Part shown: positions 24,028-34,383 of the stretch, piece by piece
Layout: every line of letters starts with the position of its first letter
Position numbering within the stretch: position 1 is the stretch's first letter
Translations under genes and position numbers: made by a program
Notes under the pieces: generated by a model
The model's input: only the letters and a program-made list of their open reading frames with translations
What the model was told of the DNA's origin: nothing
Database searches by the model: none
NCBI RefSeq assembly: GCF_016097415.1
Contig: NZ_JAEHGE010000001.1
Span: forward strand, 3,582,857 to 3,646,856
Origin: a sulfur-oxidizing endosymbiont of Gigantopelta aegis
GTDB taxonomy: Bacteria; Pseudomonadota; Gammaproteobacteria; GRL18
Length of the DNA: 64,000 bases
Direction of reading: 5' to 3'

Positions 24028-24828
24028 CTATTTTACGAGCTCAGGGCTGAGATGTGGTTTAATCGTCTGTAATATCTCTTTAAACACTTTCGGTGTACCA
24101 GCGACAATATTGCCGGTTTCCAGGAAGTCATCACCACCGGAAAAGTCACTGACTAGGCCACCGGCTTCGGTGATTAATAAAGCACCTGCTGCCATATCCC
24201 AATCATTGAGGGCAATTTCCCAGAAGCCATCCAAGCGTCCAGCCGCCACATAGGCTAGGTCTAATGCGGCAGAGCCGGGTCTTCTGATGCCGGCAGTCAT
24301 TGGGAATAAGGCTTTAAAAGTAGCCAGATAAGAATCTAAATGTTGTTGATCTTTAAAAGGGAATCCAGTGCCTAATAATGCACTTTCTAAGCCTTTTTGT
24401 TTAGAGACACGGATACGGCGGTCATTGAGCATCGCACCTTCACCACGGCTGGCAGTGAATAATTCTTGATTAGCCGGATTAAATACCACCGCCTGAGATA
24501 AACGGCCATTTTGCTTAAAAGCAATGGAGACGGCAAACTGAGGGAAGCCATGGAGAAAATTGGTGGTGCCGTCTAATGGATCAATAATCCACTGAAATTT
24601 TTCATCACCGTCAAGTAGGCCATTTTCTTCGGCCTTGATAGCATGATTGGGATAAGCTTTTCTAATCGTATCAATAATCACCATTTCAGCCTGACGGTCA
24701 ACATCGGTGACAAAGTCATTGGCGCCTTTATTGGTCACTTTTAAGCTATCGACTTTGTCCATGGAACGGTAAATAACAGTACCGGCTGCGCGAGCGGCAC
24801 GCACTGCAATATTGAGCATAGGATGCAT
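24028..24828 (-). CDS. suhB: Inositol-1-monophosphatase SuhB
   Basis: 266 residues, the usual length. It hydrolyses inositol phosphates with Mg2+, and in enterobacteria also joins the rRNA antitermination complex. Metal-site motifs are complete: KAEENG near residue 65, IDPLDGTTNFLHGFP near 84 and the C-terminal WDMAAGALLITEAGG. The start at 24828 has GGAG eight bases upstream. It is divergent from trmJ, as in many gammaproteobacteria. The intergenic 24829-25076 has AT-rich sequence that should hold both promoters; I see no clear operator. The region 23878-24027 between suhB and the DUF1800 gene holds only AT-rich upstream sequence of the latter. Confidence 0.95.
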   Translation of the reverse strand: MHPMLNIAVRAARAAGTVIYRSMDKVDSLKVTNKGANDFVTDVDRQAEMVIIDTIRKAYPNHAIKAEENGLLDGDEKFQWIIDPLDGTTNFLHGFPQFAVSIAFKQNGRLSQAVVFNPANQELFTASRGEGAMLNDRRIRVSKQKGLESALLGTGFPFKDQQHLDSYLATFKALFPMTAGIRRPGSAALDLAYVAAGRLDGFWEIALNDWDMAAGALLITEAGGLVSDFSGGDDFLETGNIVAGTPKVFKEILQTIKPHLSPELVK

Positions 24829-25833
24829 TTGGAAGTCTCCGTAAAAATGCTGATATTGGCCTTAGCACTTAGGGCTAAAGACACGAATTAGAAGAATATT
24901 AACTACATTGGTATAAAATCTAGCGAGTATTCGGTGTTAAAGAGCAAATAAGCGACATATTATAACATCAATACGTGTTAAAATTCACTTTCTCGAATTG
25001 TTTGTCGCTTTTTTTATAAGGTTCTTTTTTTAAGAGCATTTTTTAAATTAATTGCATTTAACTATCAGGTGCTTTAATGAGCATTAATAATATCCGTATT
25101 GTCATGATCAATACTTCTCACCCGGGCAATATCGGTGCTGCCGCCCGGGTGATGAAAAACATGGGGCTAGATCGTTTGTATTTGGTGAACCCTAAGGAAT
25201 TCCCTAATTATGAAGCGACCGCAATGGCTTCAGGTGCAGATGATTTACTGTCTCAGGCCGTGGTCTGTGATTCCTTTGAAGAAGCCTTGGCGGGCTGTCG
25301 CTTAGTCTTAGGCACAACAGCAAGAGAACGTAAAATACAACATGAGTTCATTGATGCCCGTGAAGCCGGAGTGTTATCGGTAAGTGAAGCCGAACAACAT
25401 GAAGTTGCTTTAGTGTTTGGGCGGGAAAGAACGGGCTTAACCAATGAGGAAATAGGCCTTTGTCATAAGCTGATCAATGTGCCTACGAATCCGGAGTATA
25501 GCTCCTTAAATGTTGCCTCTGCGGTGCAAATTATCAGCTATGTGATGTGTCAACACTTTTCCGGACAGTTTTCTAAATATTTTTTTGGCTGTTTCAAGTG
25601 ATTTTTGTCATTTTGTATTTCCTATCATTTTAGTTTCTCATGTTAACTTTAAACAGATGAAGAGAAAGGGCTTTTGCCCTCTGGAACGATAGAGCCGTTC
25701 CATTCACCCAAGGTATTTTCACAACGGTAATGATCCTGTTACAATATCTTCACGGCACAGGCTGAGGAGCCGATGGCCGTCAACGGTAATGGGCGGCATT
25801 TATGTCGCCTTTACCCCTCTTCAATCAATCGAT

Positions 25834-26697
25834 TTAAGCTATTTCCTGCTGTATTTCATAATCGACTGGTGACAAATAATCATTAGCCGAATGAAGTCGC
25901 TCCCGATTATAAAATACCTCAATATATTCAAATATTGCCTGCTTTGCTTCTACTCTGGTTTTGAATCGACAATGGTGCGTCAATTCAGTTTTCAAACTAT
26001 GAAAGAAGCTCTCTGATACAGCATTGTCCCAGCAATTTCCTTTGCGGCTCATAGACTGAATTATGTTATGATCCGACAATATTTTTCTATGACTATCAGA
26101 GGCATATTGGCTACCTCGGTCAGTATGCCAAAGCAATCCATCCATTGGTTTACGCTTCCATATGGCCATCAGTAAAGCATCATTGACTAGCTTGGCTTTC
26201 ATTCGCTCATCCATCGACCAGCCAACAATTTGCCTAGAGAATAAGTCAATGACAACCGCTAAATATAACCAGCCTTCCTTGGTGGCAATATAGGTAATAT
26301 CACCCACATAGTAGCGATCAGGTTGAGAGACAGTAAACTCTCTTTCCAGTAAATTTGGAGATATACGCTTATTATGCTTGGAATTAGTCGTCGCTTTAAA
26401 GCGTCTCTTCGTTTTACAAAACAAACCGGCTTTTTTCATTAATCGACCAATTCTCCGGCGGCTTATATGAACGCCTTTTTCAGCCAGTTTTTCTTTTAAG
26501 ACGACGGGTTCCATAAGTCTTGCGACTGTCTTCAAACAGTTTTTTAGCTGCTCAGTAAGCGCTTCATTTTCTTTCTCTCTATCCGTTTTAGGAGAGCTAA
26601 CCCAATCATAATAGCAACTACGGGAAACATCCATAAAACGGCACAGAATCGTTACCGGGTAATCTTTAGCCTGATCAGTTATCCATGCGTACTTCAC
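25834..26697 (-). CDS. IS3 OrfB transposase (copy 2), open throughout
   Basis: 287 residues in one frame from GTG 26697. It contains the HTH-like region [18 protein letters not shown] and a complete DDE core ([22 protein letters not shown]). A stretch of about 23 residues ([17 protein letters not shown]) is out of the family frame: it begins at a six-A run (26540-26545 on this strand) and ends at an extra A near 26486. The native reading, one frame away, is [16 protein letters not shown]. The protein is therefore full length but with a scrambled segment just before the HTH; activity is uncertain. Confidence 0.88.
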   Translation of the reverse strand: MKYAWITDQAKDYPVTILCRFMDVSRSCYYDWVSSPKTDREKENEALTEQLKNCLKTVARLMEPVVLKEKLAEKGVHISRRRIGRLMKKAGLFCKTKRRFKATTNSKHNKRISPNLLEREFTVSQPDRYYVGDITYIATKEGWLYLAVVIDLFSRQIVGWSMDERMKAKLVNDALLMAIWKRKPMDGLLWHTDRGSQYASDSHRKILSDHNIIQSMSRKGNCWDNAVSESFFHSLKTELTHHCRFKTRVEAKQAIFEYIEVFYNRERLHSANDYLSPVDYEIQQEIA

Positions 26698-26995
26698 AAA
26701 GTTTCCCTTGCAAAGTACGCTGTGGCCTTTTTAATAAATCACGCTCCTGAATCACTTTTGCCAATTCTTTTTTCAGACGTTTTACTTCATCATAAATGTG
26801 TTCATCACTTCTATTGGCTACCGTCTTCACCGGTTTGGAATATTTACTGATCCAGGTATGTAGAGTATTTACATTAACACCTAGCTCCCTGGCAGTCTGA
26901 GAAACGGGTTGATCCGTCTCATTAGCTAATTTGACAGCTGATTCTTTAAATTCTGATGTATAGCTTTTATTCGGTTTTTTTGTTTGATCATTCAT
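26675..26995 (-). CDS. IS3 OrfA (copy 2)
   Basis: Identical in sequence to OrfA of copy 1, 106 residues, with the helix-turn-helix and zipper described there and the same five-A run before the last 20 residues. It overlaps orfB by 23 bases. Confidence 0.85.
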   Translation of the reverse strand: MNDQTKKPNKSYTSEFKESAVKLANETDQPVSQTARELGVNVNTLHTWISKYSKPVKTVANRSDEHIYDEVKRLKKELAKVIQERDLLKRPQRTLQGKLCEVRMDN

Positions 26996-27368
26996 TTTAG
27001 GTCACACTTTTTATCTTTTAGTTATTTTAAGTTGTGTGTCCGGTTAAGTATAGCCACATTAATGAAGTGATGATGGCTCTACAAAGCCTGAGCAAAAAAG
27101 CTGAAAAGGAACAAGCCATTGACTATGCTTCAAGTGACAATATGGAACGTTTTTATGAACACTTGCAGCAAACATTGATTGATATTGATTTTTTACGCGT
27201 GCAACAATCACCACAACTCATGCCTAAATTACGCCATATATACAATCGAACCCGCTTGAAAGAAGAAGAATTAAATATCCTTCGGGGTGTTTTGAATAAA
27301 ACCCAGCGGCTGATAAAATAAATTGAACCATTTTCGTAAATATTCAGCGTATTGAGCCTATCAATAGA

Positions 27369-27480
27369 GTATCCGGTTGAATAGCTTGTCTTTACAGGGT
27401 TTTGAAAATAGGATGTTTTCATAAAGCGTCACAGGGATGTGCTTGGCGACCCTGTAAAGACAAGCTGTTTAATCGGATAC
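27369..27480. repeat. Dispersed palindrome, family 2, copy 1
   Basis: Arms 27369-27399 and 27450-27480 (31 bases) pair with only G-T type mismatches around a 50-base loop. The whole 140-base block, 27362-27500, is repeated at 32259-32398 in the isc operon. The core arm is gcttgtctttacaggg. It lies between trmJ and cysE in a 358-base gap (27322-27679) that otherwise shows no gene. The direction-specific G-T mismatches suggest that it folds as RNA. Confidence 0.85.
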
Positions 27481-27679
27481 GGGAATTATACTGAACAATT
27501 ACCCATTTTCTTTGATATTTGTCGGGTTTGCCCCAAATTATGAGATTGAGTGTTGGTTTATTTCCTAGTAAAATGCACAGTCTTTGTCGATAGGCTTAGT
27601 TTTTGATGAAAAACACAGCTATAAATGCGAAATAGGGATTTATATGACTTTATTTAATAGTACGGGTTGAGAATGCTAG

Positions 27680-28624
27680 ATGTTTGAACATTTAAAAGAA
27701 GACATTCAATGTGTTTTTGATCGCGATCCAGCGGCACGTAACTATTTTGAAGTGCTGACAACCTATCCCGGTGTGCATGCGATGATTTTTTATCGTATCA
27801 ATAACCGCTTATGGCGTTGGAATATACAATGGCTAGCGCGCTTTTTCTCCTCAACCGCGAGAATTTTAACCGGTATTGAAATACACCCCGGTGCTACGAT
27901 AGGGCGTCGTTTTTTTATTGATCATGGCATGGGTGTAGTGATTGGTGAAACGACAGTCATTGGTGATGATTGTACCTTATATCATGGTGTTACCCTGGGT
28001 GGCACCTCATGGAATGCGGGCAAACGCCATCCAACACTATGTAATGATGTGGTCGTTGGTGCCGGTGCTAAAGTATTGGGCCCGATTACTTTGGCTGATG
28101 GGGCTCGAATTGGCTCCAATGCGGTTGTAGTCAAAGATGTGCCAGAGTCATGTACGGTGGTGGGTATTCCAGGCCGAGTGATATCAGCGACCAAGCCGTC
28201 CACAGACAAGATCCAAAGTGATGCCATTGATGAAGTAATTAAAAAAGCGCATCCCAATGATGAACAACGTGAACACATGGCGAAGAAAATAGGTTTTGAT
28301 GCCTACGGTACTTCCGGTGATATGCCTGATCCAATTGCTCACGCAATTAATTGTATGCTGGATCACATGCATTCGGTTGATGATAAGCTAGAAAAAATGT
28401 GTACCGCCATTCGTTCCATTGATGCTGAATTCCCAGAAATCAGTATCCCCGAAGTGCACATCTGTGAAATAACACCGGTTGACGATAAGTCAGAAGGCTG
28501 TCCGGCGCAGGATTTTTGCAGTAATGCACCGGGCAACAAACAAGAAGATAATGTTCAAATAGTACATTTAGAGACGAATGTCTCCGCAGATAAAAGTGCC
28601 CGTGCCTGTGATGAAAAATTATAA
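27680..28624 (+). CDS. cysE: Serine O-acetyltransferase CysE (EpsC type) with long C-terminal extension
   Basis: Makes O-acetylserine from serine and acetyl-CoA, the carbon skeleton for cysteine, which feeds IscS downstream. Residues 1-60 are the helical domain ([19 protein letters not shown]); residues 65-175 are a left-handed beta helix of hexapeptide repeats with [19 protein letters not shown], the catalytic His/Asp region and the [12 protein letters not shown] loop. After IPGRVI (about 175) there are some 140 more residues, longer than most EpsC-type enzymes, ending in a cysteine-rich region ([16 protein letters not shown]). Position ahead of iscR is conserved in gammaproteobacteria. The start is ATG 27680 with a weak ribosome site. 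Confidence 0.93.
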   Translation: MFEHLKEDIQCVFDRDPAARNYFEVLTTYPGVHAMIFYRINNRLWRWNIQWLARFFSSTARILTGIEIHPGATIGRRFFIDHGMGVVIGETTVIGDDCTLYHGVTLGGTSWNAGKRHPTLCNDVVVGAGAKVLGPITLADGARIGSNAVVVKDVPESCTVVGIPGRVISATKPSTDKIQSDAIDEVIKKAHPNDEQREHMAKKIGFDAYGTSGDMPDPIAHAINCMLDHMHSVDDKLEKMCTAIRSIDAEFPEISIPEVHICEITPVDDKSEGCPAQDFCSNAPGNKQEDNVQIVHLETNVSADKSARACDEKL

Positions 28625-28657
28625 TCCGTCTAGCCTTGGGGAGTCTATAAAAAATAC

Positions 28658-28686
28658 TTGACTAAAACGCTAGGTTTTCTTAAGAT
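28658..28686 (+). promoter_or_regulatory. isc operon promoter with likely IscR site
   Basis: TTGACT (28658-28663) and TAAGAT (28681-28686) are spaced by 17 bases and lie 36 bases before iscR. The -35 region reads atacttgactaaaac, matching the left half of the type 1 IscR operator (ATA..(T/C)(T/C)GACT), so [2Fe-2S]-IscR probably represses here. The operator is inferred by consensus only. Confidence 0.65.
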
Positions 28687-28722
28687 GGGTAAATGATATC
28701 TTAAGAATACAGGAAAACATCA

Positions 28723-29208
28723 ATGAGATTGACCACAAAAGGGCGCTACGCAGTAACAGCAATGCTGGATTTAGCTTTACACTATGAGCAAGGCCCGATT
28801 ACTTTGGCCGATATCTCACAGCGTCAGGAAATCTCACTTTCTTATCTGGAACAGCTTTTTTCTAAATTAAGAAAAAATGAACTAGTGGATAGTGCCAGAG
28901 GTCCAGGTGGTGGCTATCGCCTGAGCCGACCTGCTGATGAAGTCGCGGTGGCGGAAATTATTGCTGCTGTAGACGAAACAGTTGATGCGACACGTTGTAA
29001 GCGTAAGGGTAACTGCCAACATGAAGAACGTTGTTTGACTCATGAGCTTTGGTGTGATTTAAGCGATCAAATCTTTAATTTTTTGGCCAATATCTCTTTG
29101 GGCAACTTAGTTGAAAAACAAGCGGTTAAAGAAGTGGCTCGTCGTCAGGATGATGCGGTGGCAATGAACCATATACGCCTAAAAGAACAACGCACTGCTG
29201 AGGCTTAA
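28723..29208 (+). CDS. iscR: Iron-sulfur cluster regulator IscR
   Basis: 161 residues, Rrf2 family. The winged helix is at residues 1-70 ([20 protein letters not shown] ... [23 protein letters not shown]). The cluster ligands are all present, C-x5-C-x5-C in [14 protein letters not shown] near residues 92-104, followed by the His of THELW. Holo-IscR represses the isc operon, so the gene probably regulates itself through the promoter at 28658. AGGA lies eight bases before the ATG. It is the first gene of the isc operon. Confidence 0.97.
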   Translation: MRLTTKGRYAVTAMLDLALHYEQGPITLADISQRQEISLSYLEQLFSKLRKNELVDSARGPGGGYRLSRPADEVAVAEIIAAVDETVDATRCKRKGNCQHEERCLTHELWCDLSDQIFNFLANISLGNLVEKQAVKEVARRQDDAVAMNHIRLKEQRTAEA

Positions 29209-29294
29209 ACCTCATAGGTTTACTATCTCATAGAAAAAACGAATACCAATACTGGAATCCTTGCCAGTGTGACTAATGATGACAGGAATGATTA

Positions 29295-30509
29295 ATGAGT
29301 TCACCGATATATCTGGATTATTCAGCAACAACACCAGTTGATAAACGTGTTGCCGAGACAATGTGCCACTATTTAACAATTGAAGGGACTTTCGGAAACC
29401 CAGCTTCCCGCTCACATAAATATGGTTGGGATGCAGAATCGGCTGTTGAAGAAGCCCGTGAAAATGTTGCTGCATTGATCAATGCAGACGCCAAAGAAAT
29501 TGTTTGGACCTCGGGTGCAACAGAATCTGACAACCTGGCTATTAAAGGGGCTGCACACTTTTATGCTAAGCGTGGTAAACATATCATCACGTCAAAAACT
29601 GAGCATAAAGCGGTTTTAGATACTTGCCGTCAGTTAGAACGTGAAGGTTATGAAGTCACCTATCTTGATCCGGAAGAAGATGGTCTTATTGACTTGGCAA
29701 AACTTGAAGCGGCTATGCGTGATGACACTATCTTAGTTTCTATCATGCACGTGAATAACGAAATTGGTGTGATTCAGGATATCGAAGCCATTGGTGAAAT
29801 GTGTCGTGCCAGAAAAATTGTTTTTCATGTTGATGCCGCACAAAGTGCCGGCAAAACAGAAATTGATTTGAAAAAATTAAAAGTGGATTTATTATCTTTA
29901 TCAGCACATAAAGTTTACGGTCCTAAAGGTATTGGTGCACTCTATGTGCGCCGTAAGCCAAGAATTCGTATTGAAGCTCAAATGCACGGTGGTGGCCATG
30001 AGCGCGGTATGCGTTCCGGTACTTTAGCACCGCATCAAATTGTTGGTATGGGTGAAGCATTTAAGATAGCGAAAGCAGAAATGCTGGATGAAAACAAACG
30101 CATCCTGGCTTTACGTGACCGCTTATTAAAAGGCTTCGAAGGTATGGAAGAGCTTTATGTCAATGGTAATCTAGAACAGCGCGTCCCGCACAATTTGAAC
30201 TTAAGCTTCAATTTTGTTGAAGGCGAGTCATTATTGATGGCCATTGATTCATTGGCTGTTTCTTCTGGTTCAGCCTGTACATCGGCTAGTCTGGAACCTT
30301 CTTATGTCTTACGTGCAATTGGTCGTAATGATGAACTGGCACACAGCTCCATTCGTTTCAGTATCGGTCGTTTTACCACTGAAGAAGATGTGGATTACAC
30401 GGTGCAACTATTAAAAGAAAAAGTGGATAAACTGAGATTGTTATCACCTTTATGGGATATGTATAAAGACGGAATTGATATTTCATCAATTCAATGGAAT
30501 GCGCACTAA
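29295..30509 (+). CDS. iscS: Cysteine desulfurase IscS
   Basis: 404 residues, the standard length. This PLP enzyme takes sulfur from cysteine and passes a persulfide to IscU and other acceptors. It has [12 protein letters not shown] at the N terminus, the PLP-site [14 protein letters not shown], the PLP lysine in [12 protein letters not shown] and the mobile catalytic cysteine in [19 protein letters not shown] near residue 328. AGGA precedes the ATG by eight bases. It is 86 bases downstream of iscR and 49 bases before iscU. Confidence 0.98.
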   Translation: MSSPIYLDYSATTPVDKRVAETMCHYLTIEGTFGNPASRSHKYGWDAESAVEEARENVAALINADAKEIVWTSGATESDNLAIKGAAHFYAKRGKHIITSKTEHKAVLDTCRQLEREGYEVTYLDPEEDGLIDLAKLEAAMRDDTILVSIMHVNNEIGVIQDIEAIGEMCRARKIVFHVDAAQSAGKTEIDLKKLKVDLLSLSAHKVYGPKGIGALYVRRKPRIRIEAQMHGGGHERGMRSGTLAPHQIVGMGEAFKIAKAEMLDENKRILALRDRLLKGFEGMEELYVNGNLEQRVPHNLNLSFNFVEGESLLMAIDSLAVSSGSACTSASLEPSYVLRAIGRNDELAHSSIRFSIGRFTTEEDVDYTVQLLKEKVDKLRLLSPLWDMYKDGIDISSIQWNAH

Positions 30510-30558
30510 ATTTTAGCGCAACACTCCAATAACGATAGAAAAATTGAGGTAAATGACA

Positions 30559-30942
30559 ATGGCTTATAGCGATAAAGTAATGGACCACTATGAAAATCCA
30601 CGTAATGTTGGCACCATGGATAATGATGAATCCGGTGTTGGTACGGGGATGGTTGGTGCGCCAGCCTGTGGCGATGTAATGCGTTTGCAAATCAAAGTAG
30701 ACGAGCAGGGTATCATCGAAGATGCTAAGTTTAAAACCTATGGCTGTGGATCAGCGATTGCTTCAAGCTCTCTGGTAACAGAATGGGTAAAAGGTAAGAC
30801 ATTGGAAGAAGCAGGTCAAATTAAAAATACTGATATCGCTGAAGAACTGGCTCTACCACCCGTTAAAATTCACTGTTCAGTACTTGCTGAAGATGCAATT
30901 AAAGCAGCTATTACTGATTATAAAGAAAAGCAATCTAGCTAA
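30559..30942 (+). CDS. iscU: Iron-sulfur scaffold IscU
   Basis: 127 residues from ATG 30559 (MAYSDKVMDHYENPRNVG). I prefer this start to the ATG six bases upstream because it matches the family and stands nine bases from GAGG. The three cluster cysteines are in APACGDVM, TYGCGSAIA and KIHCSVLAEDA, with the stabilising Asp next to the first. The HscA recognition peptide LPPVK is exact. Builds [2Fe-2S] clusters with IscS and releases them through HscB/HscA. Confidence 0.98.
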   Translation: MAYSDKVMDHYENPRNVGTMDNDESGVGTGMVGAPACGDVMRLQIKVDEQGIIEDAKFKTYGCGSAIASSSLVTEWVKGKTLEEAGQIKNTDIAEELALPPVKIHCSVLAEDAIKAAITDYKEKQSS

Positions 30943-31053
30943 ATAAATAACCTTTATTTATTAGTGGTAATTCTTTACTACCATAGAAATAGAGGTTATC
31001 GTACAGCTTCTTGATAAGAAAAGCGTTTAGAATTGATGATTTAGGTTATTTTT

Positions 31054-31377
31054 ATGGCAATTACACTCACTGATGCAGCAGCAAAACACGTTGTCGGTTT
31101 TATTAAAAACCGTGGCAAAGGCGAAGCATTACGCCTAGGCGTGAAAACAAATGGTTGTTCCGGTATGGGCTATGTACTTGAATTTGCCGATAGCGTTGAA
31201 GATGAAGACGAAGTCTTTGAAGACAAGGGTGTAAAAATCATCGTTGATCCTAAAAGCCTGATCTACATCGATGGCACAGAGCTCGACTATGGCCGCGAAG
31301 GCTTAAACGAAGGTTTCAAGTTTAACAACCCGAATGTTAAAGACGCTTGTGGTTGTGGTGAGAGTTTCAACGTCTAG
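31054..31377 (+). CDS. iscA: A-type iron-sulfur carrier IscA
   Basis: 107 residues with the three conserved cysteines: one in [12 protein letters not shown] and two in the C-terminal [10 protein letters not shown]-type carriers bind iron or clusters and help to mature [4Fe-4S] proteins. It lies 111 bases after iscU. The stop codon and last four codons are part of a 23-base tandem repeat (see 31363-31454). Confidence 0.97.
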   Translation: MAITLTDAAAKHVVGFIKNRGKGEALRLGVKTNGCSGMGYVLEFADSVEDEDEVFEDKGVKIIVDPKSLIYIDGTELDYGREGLNEGFKFNNPNVKDACGCGESFNV

Positions 31378-31454
31378 TAACAAAGAGTTTCAACGTTTAG
31401 TAATAAAGAGTTTCAACGTTTAGTAATAAAGAGTTTCAACGTCCAGTAATAAAG
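31363..31454 (+). repeat. Four 23-base tandem repeats over the iscA stop codon
   Basis: Units begin at 31363, 31386, 31409 and 31432, each close to agtttcaacgtttagtaata-aag, with a partial fifth at 31455. The first unit encodes the C-terminal SFNV and stop of IscA; the others are non-coding copies behind it. The rest of the gap to hscB (31455-31622) shows nothing further. Confidence 0.92.
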
Positions 31455-31622
31455 AGTTTTAATCGTTGGCTTCAATTGAGGTGGATAAGCTTGCACATCC
31501 ACCTTAACCACTAAATATCAACTCACAACTATCATACAAACTTGAAAGCAAACAAAACACCGGTTTAACACTTCCCACATATAAACCGCATCATCATTCA
31601 CGTCTCAGGCTACTTCGTTCTC

Positions 31623-32204
31623 ATGACAAATAATAGCAATAACATTCCGACAGATAATTACTTTAGCTTACTGGGTATGGTCGTTCATTTTGATGTCGAT
31701 AAAACAGCACTGACAAACAATTACCATGAGATCCAAAAAAGCATACACCCTGACAACTATGCCAATGCCTCCGATTTAGAGCGTCGCTTGTCAATCCAAA
31801 AAGCGGCACAGATCAATGATGCCTTGCAAACCTTGAAAGATCCCACTCGACGTGCCACATATCTATTATCCTTATTTGGCATCGAACTGAATGAAAATGA
31901 TACTAGTGTTGAGCCTGCTTTTTTGATGGAACAAATGGAGCTAAGAGAAAGCCTCTCTCAAGTGGGCGATAAAAGCGATCCGCTAGCAGCATTGGATGGC
32001 ATTTTAAACAATGTTAAGCAGCGTATTAAAGAGGCGATTGAAGTATTAAGATCATTATTTCAACAGCTCACCTTAGATAAAGTAGCAACTAATCAAGATG
32101 AACTGCTGAAAAAGGCAAAATCCGAGGTGTTAAAAATGCAATTTTTAAATCGCCTGCAGGAAGAATGTCTGAATAAAGAAGAAGACTTGGCTGATCAATA
32201 CTAG
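31623..32204 (+). CDS. hscB: J-domain co-chaperone HscB
   Basis: 193 residues. The N-terminal J domain has the HPD motif (SIHPDNYANA near residue 38) and RLSIQKAAQINDALQTLKDP; the C-terminal three-helix part (residues 95-190) is the IscU-binding region. It brings IscU to HscA and stimulates its ATPase. No clear ribosome site is seen before the ATG. It belongs to the isc operon, with a 258-base gap to hscA occupied largely by a palindromic repeat. Confidence 0.94.
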   Translation: MTNNSNNIPTDNYFSLLGMVVHFDVDKTALTNNYHEIQKSIHPDNYANASDLERRLSIQKAAQINDALQTLKDPTRRATYLLSLFGIELNENDTSVEPAFLMEQMELRESLSQVGDKSDPLAALDGILNNVKQRIKEAIEVLRSLFQQLTLDKVATNQDELLKKAKSEVLKMQFLNRLQEECLNKEEDLADQY

Positions 32205-32265
32205 TCTCTCTTGTAACTATTAACTGATTTTTTTAGGATTAAGTGCATTGTAGAGTTCCAATAGA

Positions 32266-32378
32266 GTATCCGATTAAATGGCTTGTCTTTACAGGGTTTT
32301 GAAAACAGGATGTTTTCATAAAGCGTCACATGGATGTGCTCGAGCGACCCGGTAAAGACAAGCCATTTAATTGGGTAC
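32266..32378. repeat. Dispersed palindrome, family 2, copy 2
   Basis: Arms 32266-32296 and 32348-32378 pair over 31 bases with few mismatches. The block 32259-32398 is homologous to 27362-27500. At the ninth pair of the gcttg-proximal arm an A-T pair in copy 1 is G-C here, a compensated change that supports selection or recent origin from a folded element. It lies in the hscB-hscA gap, so it would be part of the isc transcript. Confidence 0.85.
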
Positions 32379-32462
32379 GTGAATTACACTGAACAGTAAC
32401 GTCATTTTTTTAGCAAGAAATGGCAAGAATTATTAACGAATTTAATTAGAAATTATATCACT

Positions 32463-34340
32463 ATGGCTTTATTACAAATATCTGAACCCGGAGAAACCAC
32501 TGCACCGCACCAGCATAAACTAGCGGTTGGCATTGACTTGGGTACCACAAACTCCTTAGTCGCCAGTGTCCGTAGTGGCATGGCAGAAACTATTGCGGAT
32601 GAGCAAGGACAGCATTTGTTGCCTTCCGTGGTACAGTTTCTGGGTAAAAATGAGCAAGGTTATCAAACTGATGTGGGTTATCAGGCACATAAAAATGCCG
32701 CAAAAGATCCCAAGAATACCATTGCTTCCGTGAAACGATATATGGGGCGTGGTCTGGAAGATATCGAACAACAGAGTATGTATGATATTGTCACTGAAGG
32801 GGATTCAGTCGTACCAAGAATTCACACCATTGCCGGGGATGTCAGTGCCGTAGAAGTGTCAGCAGAAATTTTAAAATGCTTGAAACAACGCGCAGAAGAA
32901 GCCTTGGGTGGTGATTTAACGGGCGCAGTAATCACCGTACCTGCTTATTTTGATGATGCCCAGCGCCAGGCAACTAAAGATGCTGCTAAGCTGGCCGGTC
33001 TTAAAGTCTTACGCCTAATCAATGAACCCACAGCCGCCGCTGTGGCCTATGGTCTGGATTCCGGTAGCGAAGGTATTCATGTTATTTATGATTTAGGTGG
33101 CGGTACCTTTGATATTTCCATTTTAAAACTGACCAAGGGTATTTTTGAAGTCTTATCGACAGCCGGTGACTCGGCTCTGGGTGGTGATGACTTAGATCAG
33201 CTATTAAGCGATTGGATTATTGAACAAATCAATGTCAATGAGCTGGATGCCAAAGTATTGCGGCGCATTTCAGATGCCGCCAGAGTAGCAAAAGAGACGC
33301 TCAGCCAAAATGAAAATTGCACCATAACGATTGAGTCCGATGTAGAACAAGCTTGGGAAGTTGAAATTTCCCGTGAAAAGTTTGAATTATTAATTCAGCC
33401 CCTCATTCGAAAAACACTCGTACCCTGTCGCCGTGCTTTACGAGATGCCGGGATTGAAAGTGATGAAATACAAGATGTGGTGATGGTTGGCGGTTCGACT
33501 CGAGTGCCTTTAGTGCGTCAAATGGTTGGTGAATTTTTTAGTACCGAGCCATTAGTCGATTTAGATCCGGATAAAGTGGTGGCTATTGGTGCAGCACGTC
33601 AAGCCGATATCTTAGCGGGCAATAAATCCGAGGATGATATGTTATTGCTGGATGTTACCCCGCTCTCATTAGGCTTGGAAACGATGGGAGGACTGGCAGA
33701 AAAAGTCATTCATAGAAACACCACCATTCCCGTGGCCAGAGCGCAGGATTTCACCACCTTTAAAGATGGTCAAACCGCTATGGCGATTCATGTGGTTCAG
33801 GGAGAGCGAGAATTAATCAGCGATTGCCGTTCTTTAGCACGTTTTGAATTACGTGGCATACCACCGATGGTTGCCGGGGCCGCCAGAATTCGAGTCACCT
33901 TTCAAATTGATGCGGATGGCTTGCTTTCTGTTGCTGCCCGAGAAGAAACCTCCGGTGTAGAAAGCAGTATTCAGGTTAAACCTTCCTATGGTTTAAGTGA
34001 TGGTGAAATTGAAACCATGCTCAAAGACTCATTCAGCTATGCACAGGATGATGTGGATGCTAGAAAATTACGTGAAGAACAAGTTGAAGCTAGCCGCGTT
34101 GTCGAAGCGCTTAATGCCGCATTAGAAGAAGACGGTGAAAAATTACTCTCTGCCGAGGAGCGAGCAGAAATTCGTCAGGGAGTTGATGAATTGACTGAAA
34201 TTGCTCAGCAGGATGATCAACGAGCAATCAAACTTAAAATTGAAGCCGTCGATAAGATTACTTCAGAATTTGCACAACGCCGTATGGATGCCAGTATCAA
34301 TCTGGCCTTGAGCGGTCAACGTGTTGACGATATTAACTAA
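32463..34340 (+). CDS. hscA: Hsp70-type chaperone HscA
   Basis: 625 residues, near the family length. The ATPase domain spans about residues 20-390 with [48 protein letters not shown] and [14 protein letters not shown]. The substrate domain follows ([19 protein letters not shown]). It binds the LPPVK peptide of IscU and drives cluster transfer. The ATG has no clear ribosome site. It is followed by fdx after 43 bases. Confidence 0.97.
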   Translation: MALLQISEPGETTAPHQHKLAVGIDLGTTNSLVASVRSGMAETIADEQGQHLLPSVVQFLGKNEQGYQTDVGYQAHKNAAKDPKNTIASVKRYMGRGLEDIEQQSMYDIVTEGDSVVPRIHTIAGDVSAVEVSAEILKCLKQRAEEALGGDLTGAVITVPAYFDDAQRQATKDAAKLAGLKVLRLINEPTAAAVAYGLDSGSEGIHVIYDLGGGTFDISILKLTKGIFEVLSTAGDSALGGDDLDQLLSDWIIEQINVNELDAKVLRRISDAARVAKETLSQNENCTITIESDVEQAWEVEISREKFELLIQPLIRKTLVPCRRALRDAGIESDEIQDVVMVGGSTRVPLVRQMVGEFFSTEPLVDLDPDKVVAIGAARQADILAGNKSEDDMLLLDVTPLSLGLETMGGLAEKVIHRNTTIPVARAQDFTTFKDGQTAMAIHVVQGERELISDCRSLARFELRGIPPMVAGAARIRVTFQIDADGLLSVAAREETSGVESSIQVKPSYGLSDGEIETMLKDSFSYAQDDVDARKLREEQVEASRVVEALNAALEEDGEKLLSAEERAEIRQGVDELTEIAQQDDQRAIKLKIEAVDKITSEFAQRRMDASINLALSGQRVDDIN

Positions 34341-34383
34341 ATAAGCCACATAATTAACAAGCTAAAGTGTAAAGGGCCAGAAA

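Larger units (their letters stand above)
25543..27061 (-). mobile_element. IS3-family element, copy 2
   Basis: The 1519-base element is in the opposite orientation to copy 1, with the same ends (tgatgtgtcaacac ... agccacatta) and a 3-base duplication atg at 25540-25542 and 27062-27064. It carries the most nearly intact orfB of the three copies. The non-coding tail is 25543-25833. It interrupts trmJ. Confidence 0.95.
25077..27321 (+). pseudogene. trmJ: tRNA (cytidine/uridine-2'-O)-methyltransferase TrmJ, cut by IS3
   Basis: TrmJ is the SPOUT-fold enzyme that 2'-O-methylates position 32 of several tRNAs. The piece 25077-25542 carries the SPOUT start IVMINTSHPGNIGAAARVMKN, VFGRERTGLTNEE and SLNVASAVQIISY, which form the cofactor-binding knot. 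The IS3 copy follows at 25543-27061, then the rest, 27065-27321 (EVMMALQSLSKKAEK ... LRGVLNKTQRLIK). Removing the IS and one ATG duplication gives a continuous frame of about 240 residues. With the IS present the frame runs on into IS sequence for about 20 foreign residues after the knot, so activity is doubtful. trmJ upstream of cysE-iscR is the standard gammaproteobacterial order. Confidence 0.93.

Noticed and set aside
28658-28722. A complete palindromic type 1 IscR operator
   Set aside because: Only the left half matches the consensus; the right half is not convincing, so it is mentioned only as part of the promoter.
31363-31454. Possible CRISPR-like array
   Set aside because: The units are directly adjacent 23-base copies with no unique spacers and no cas genes nearby.
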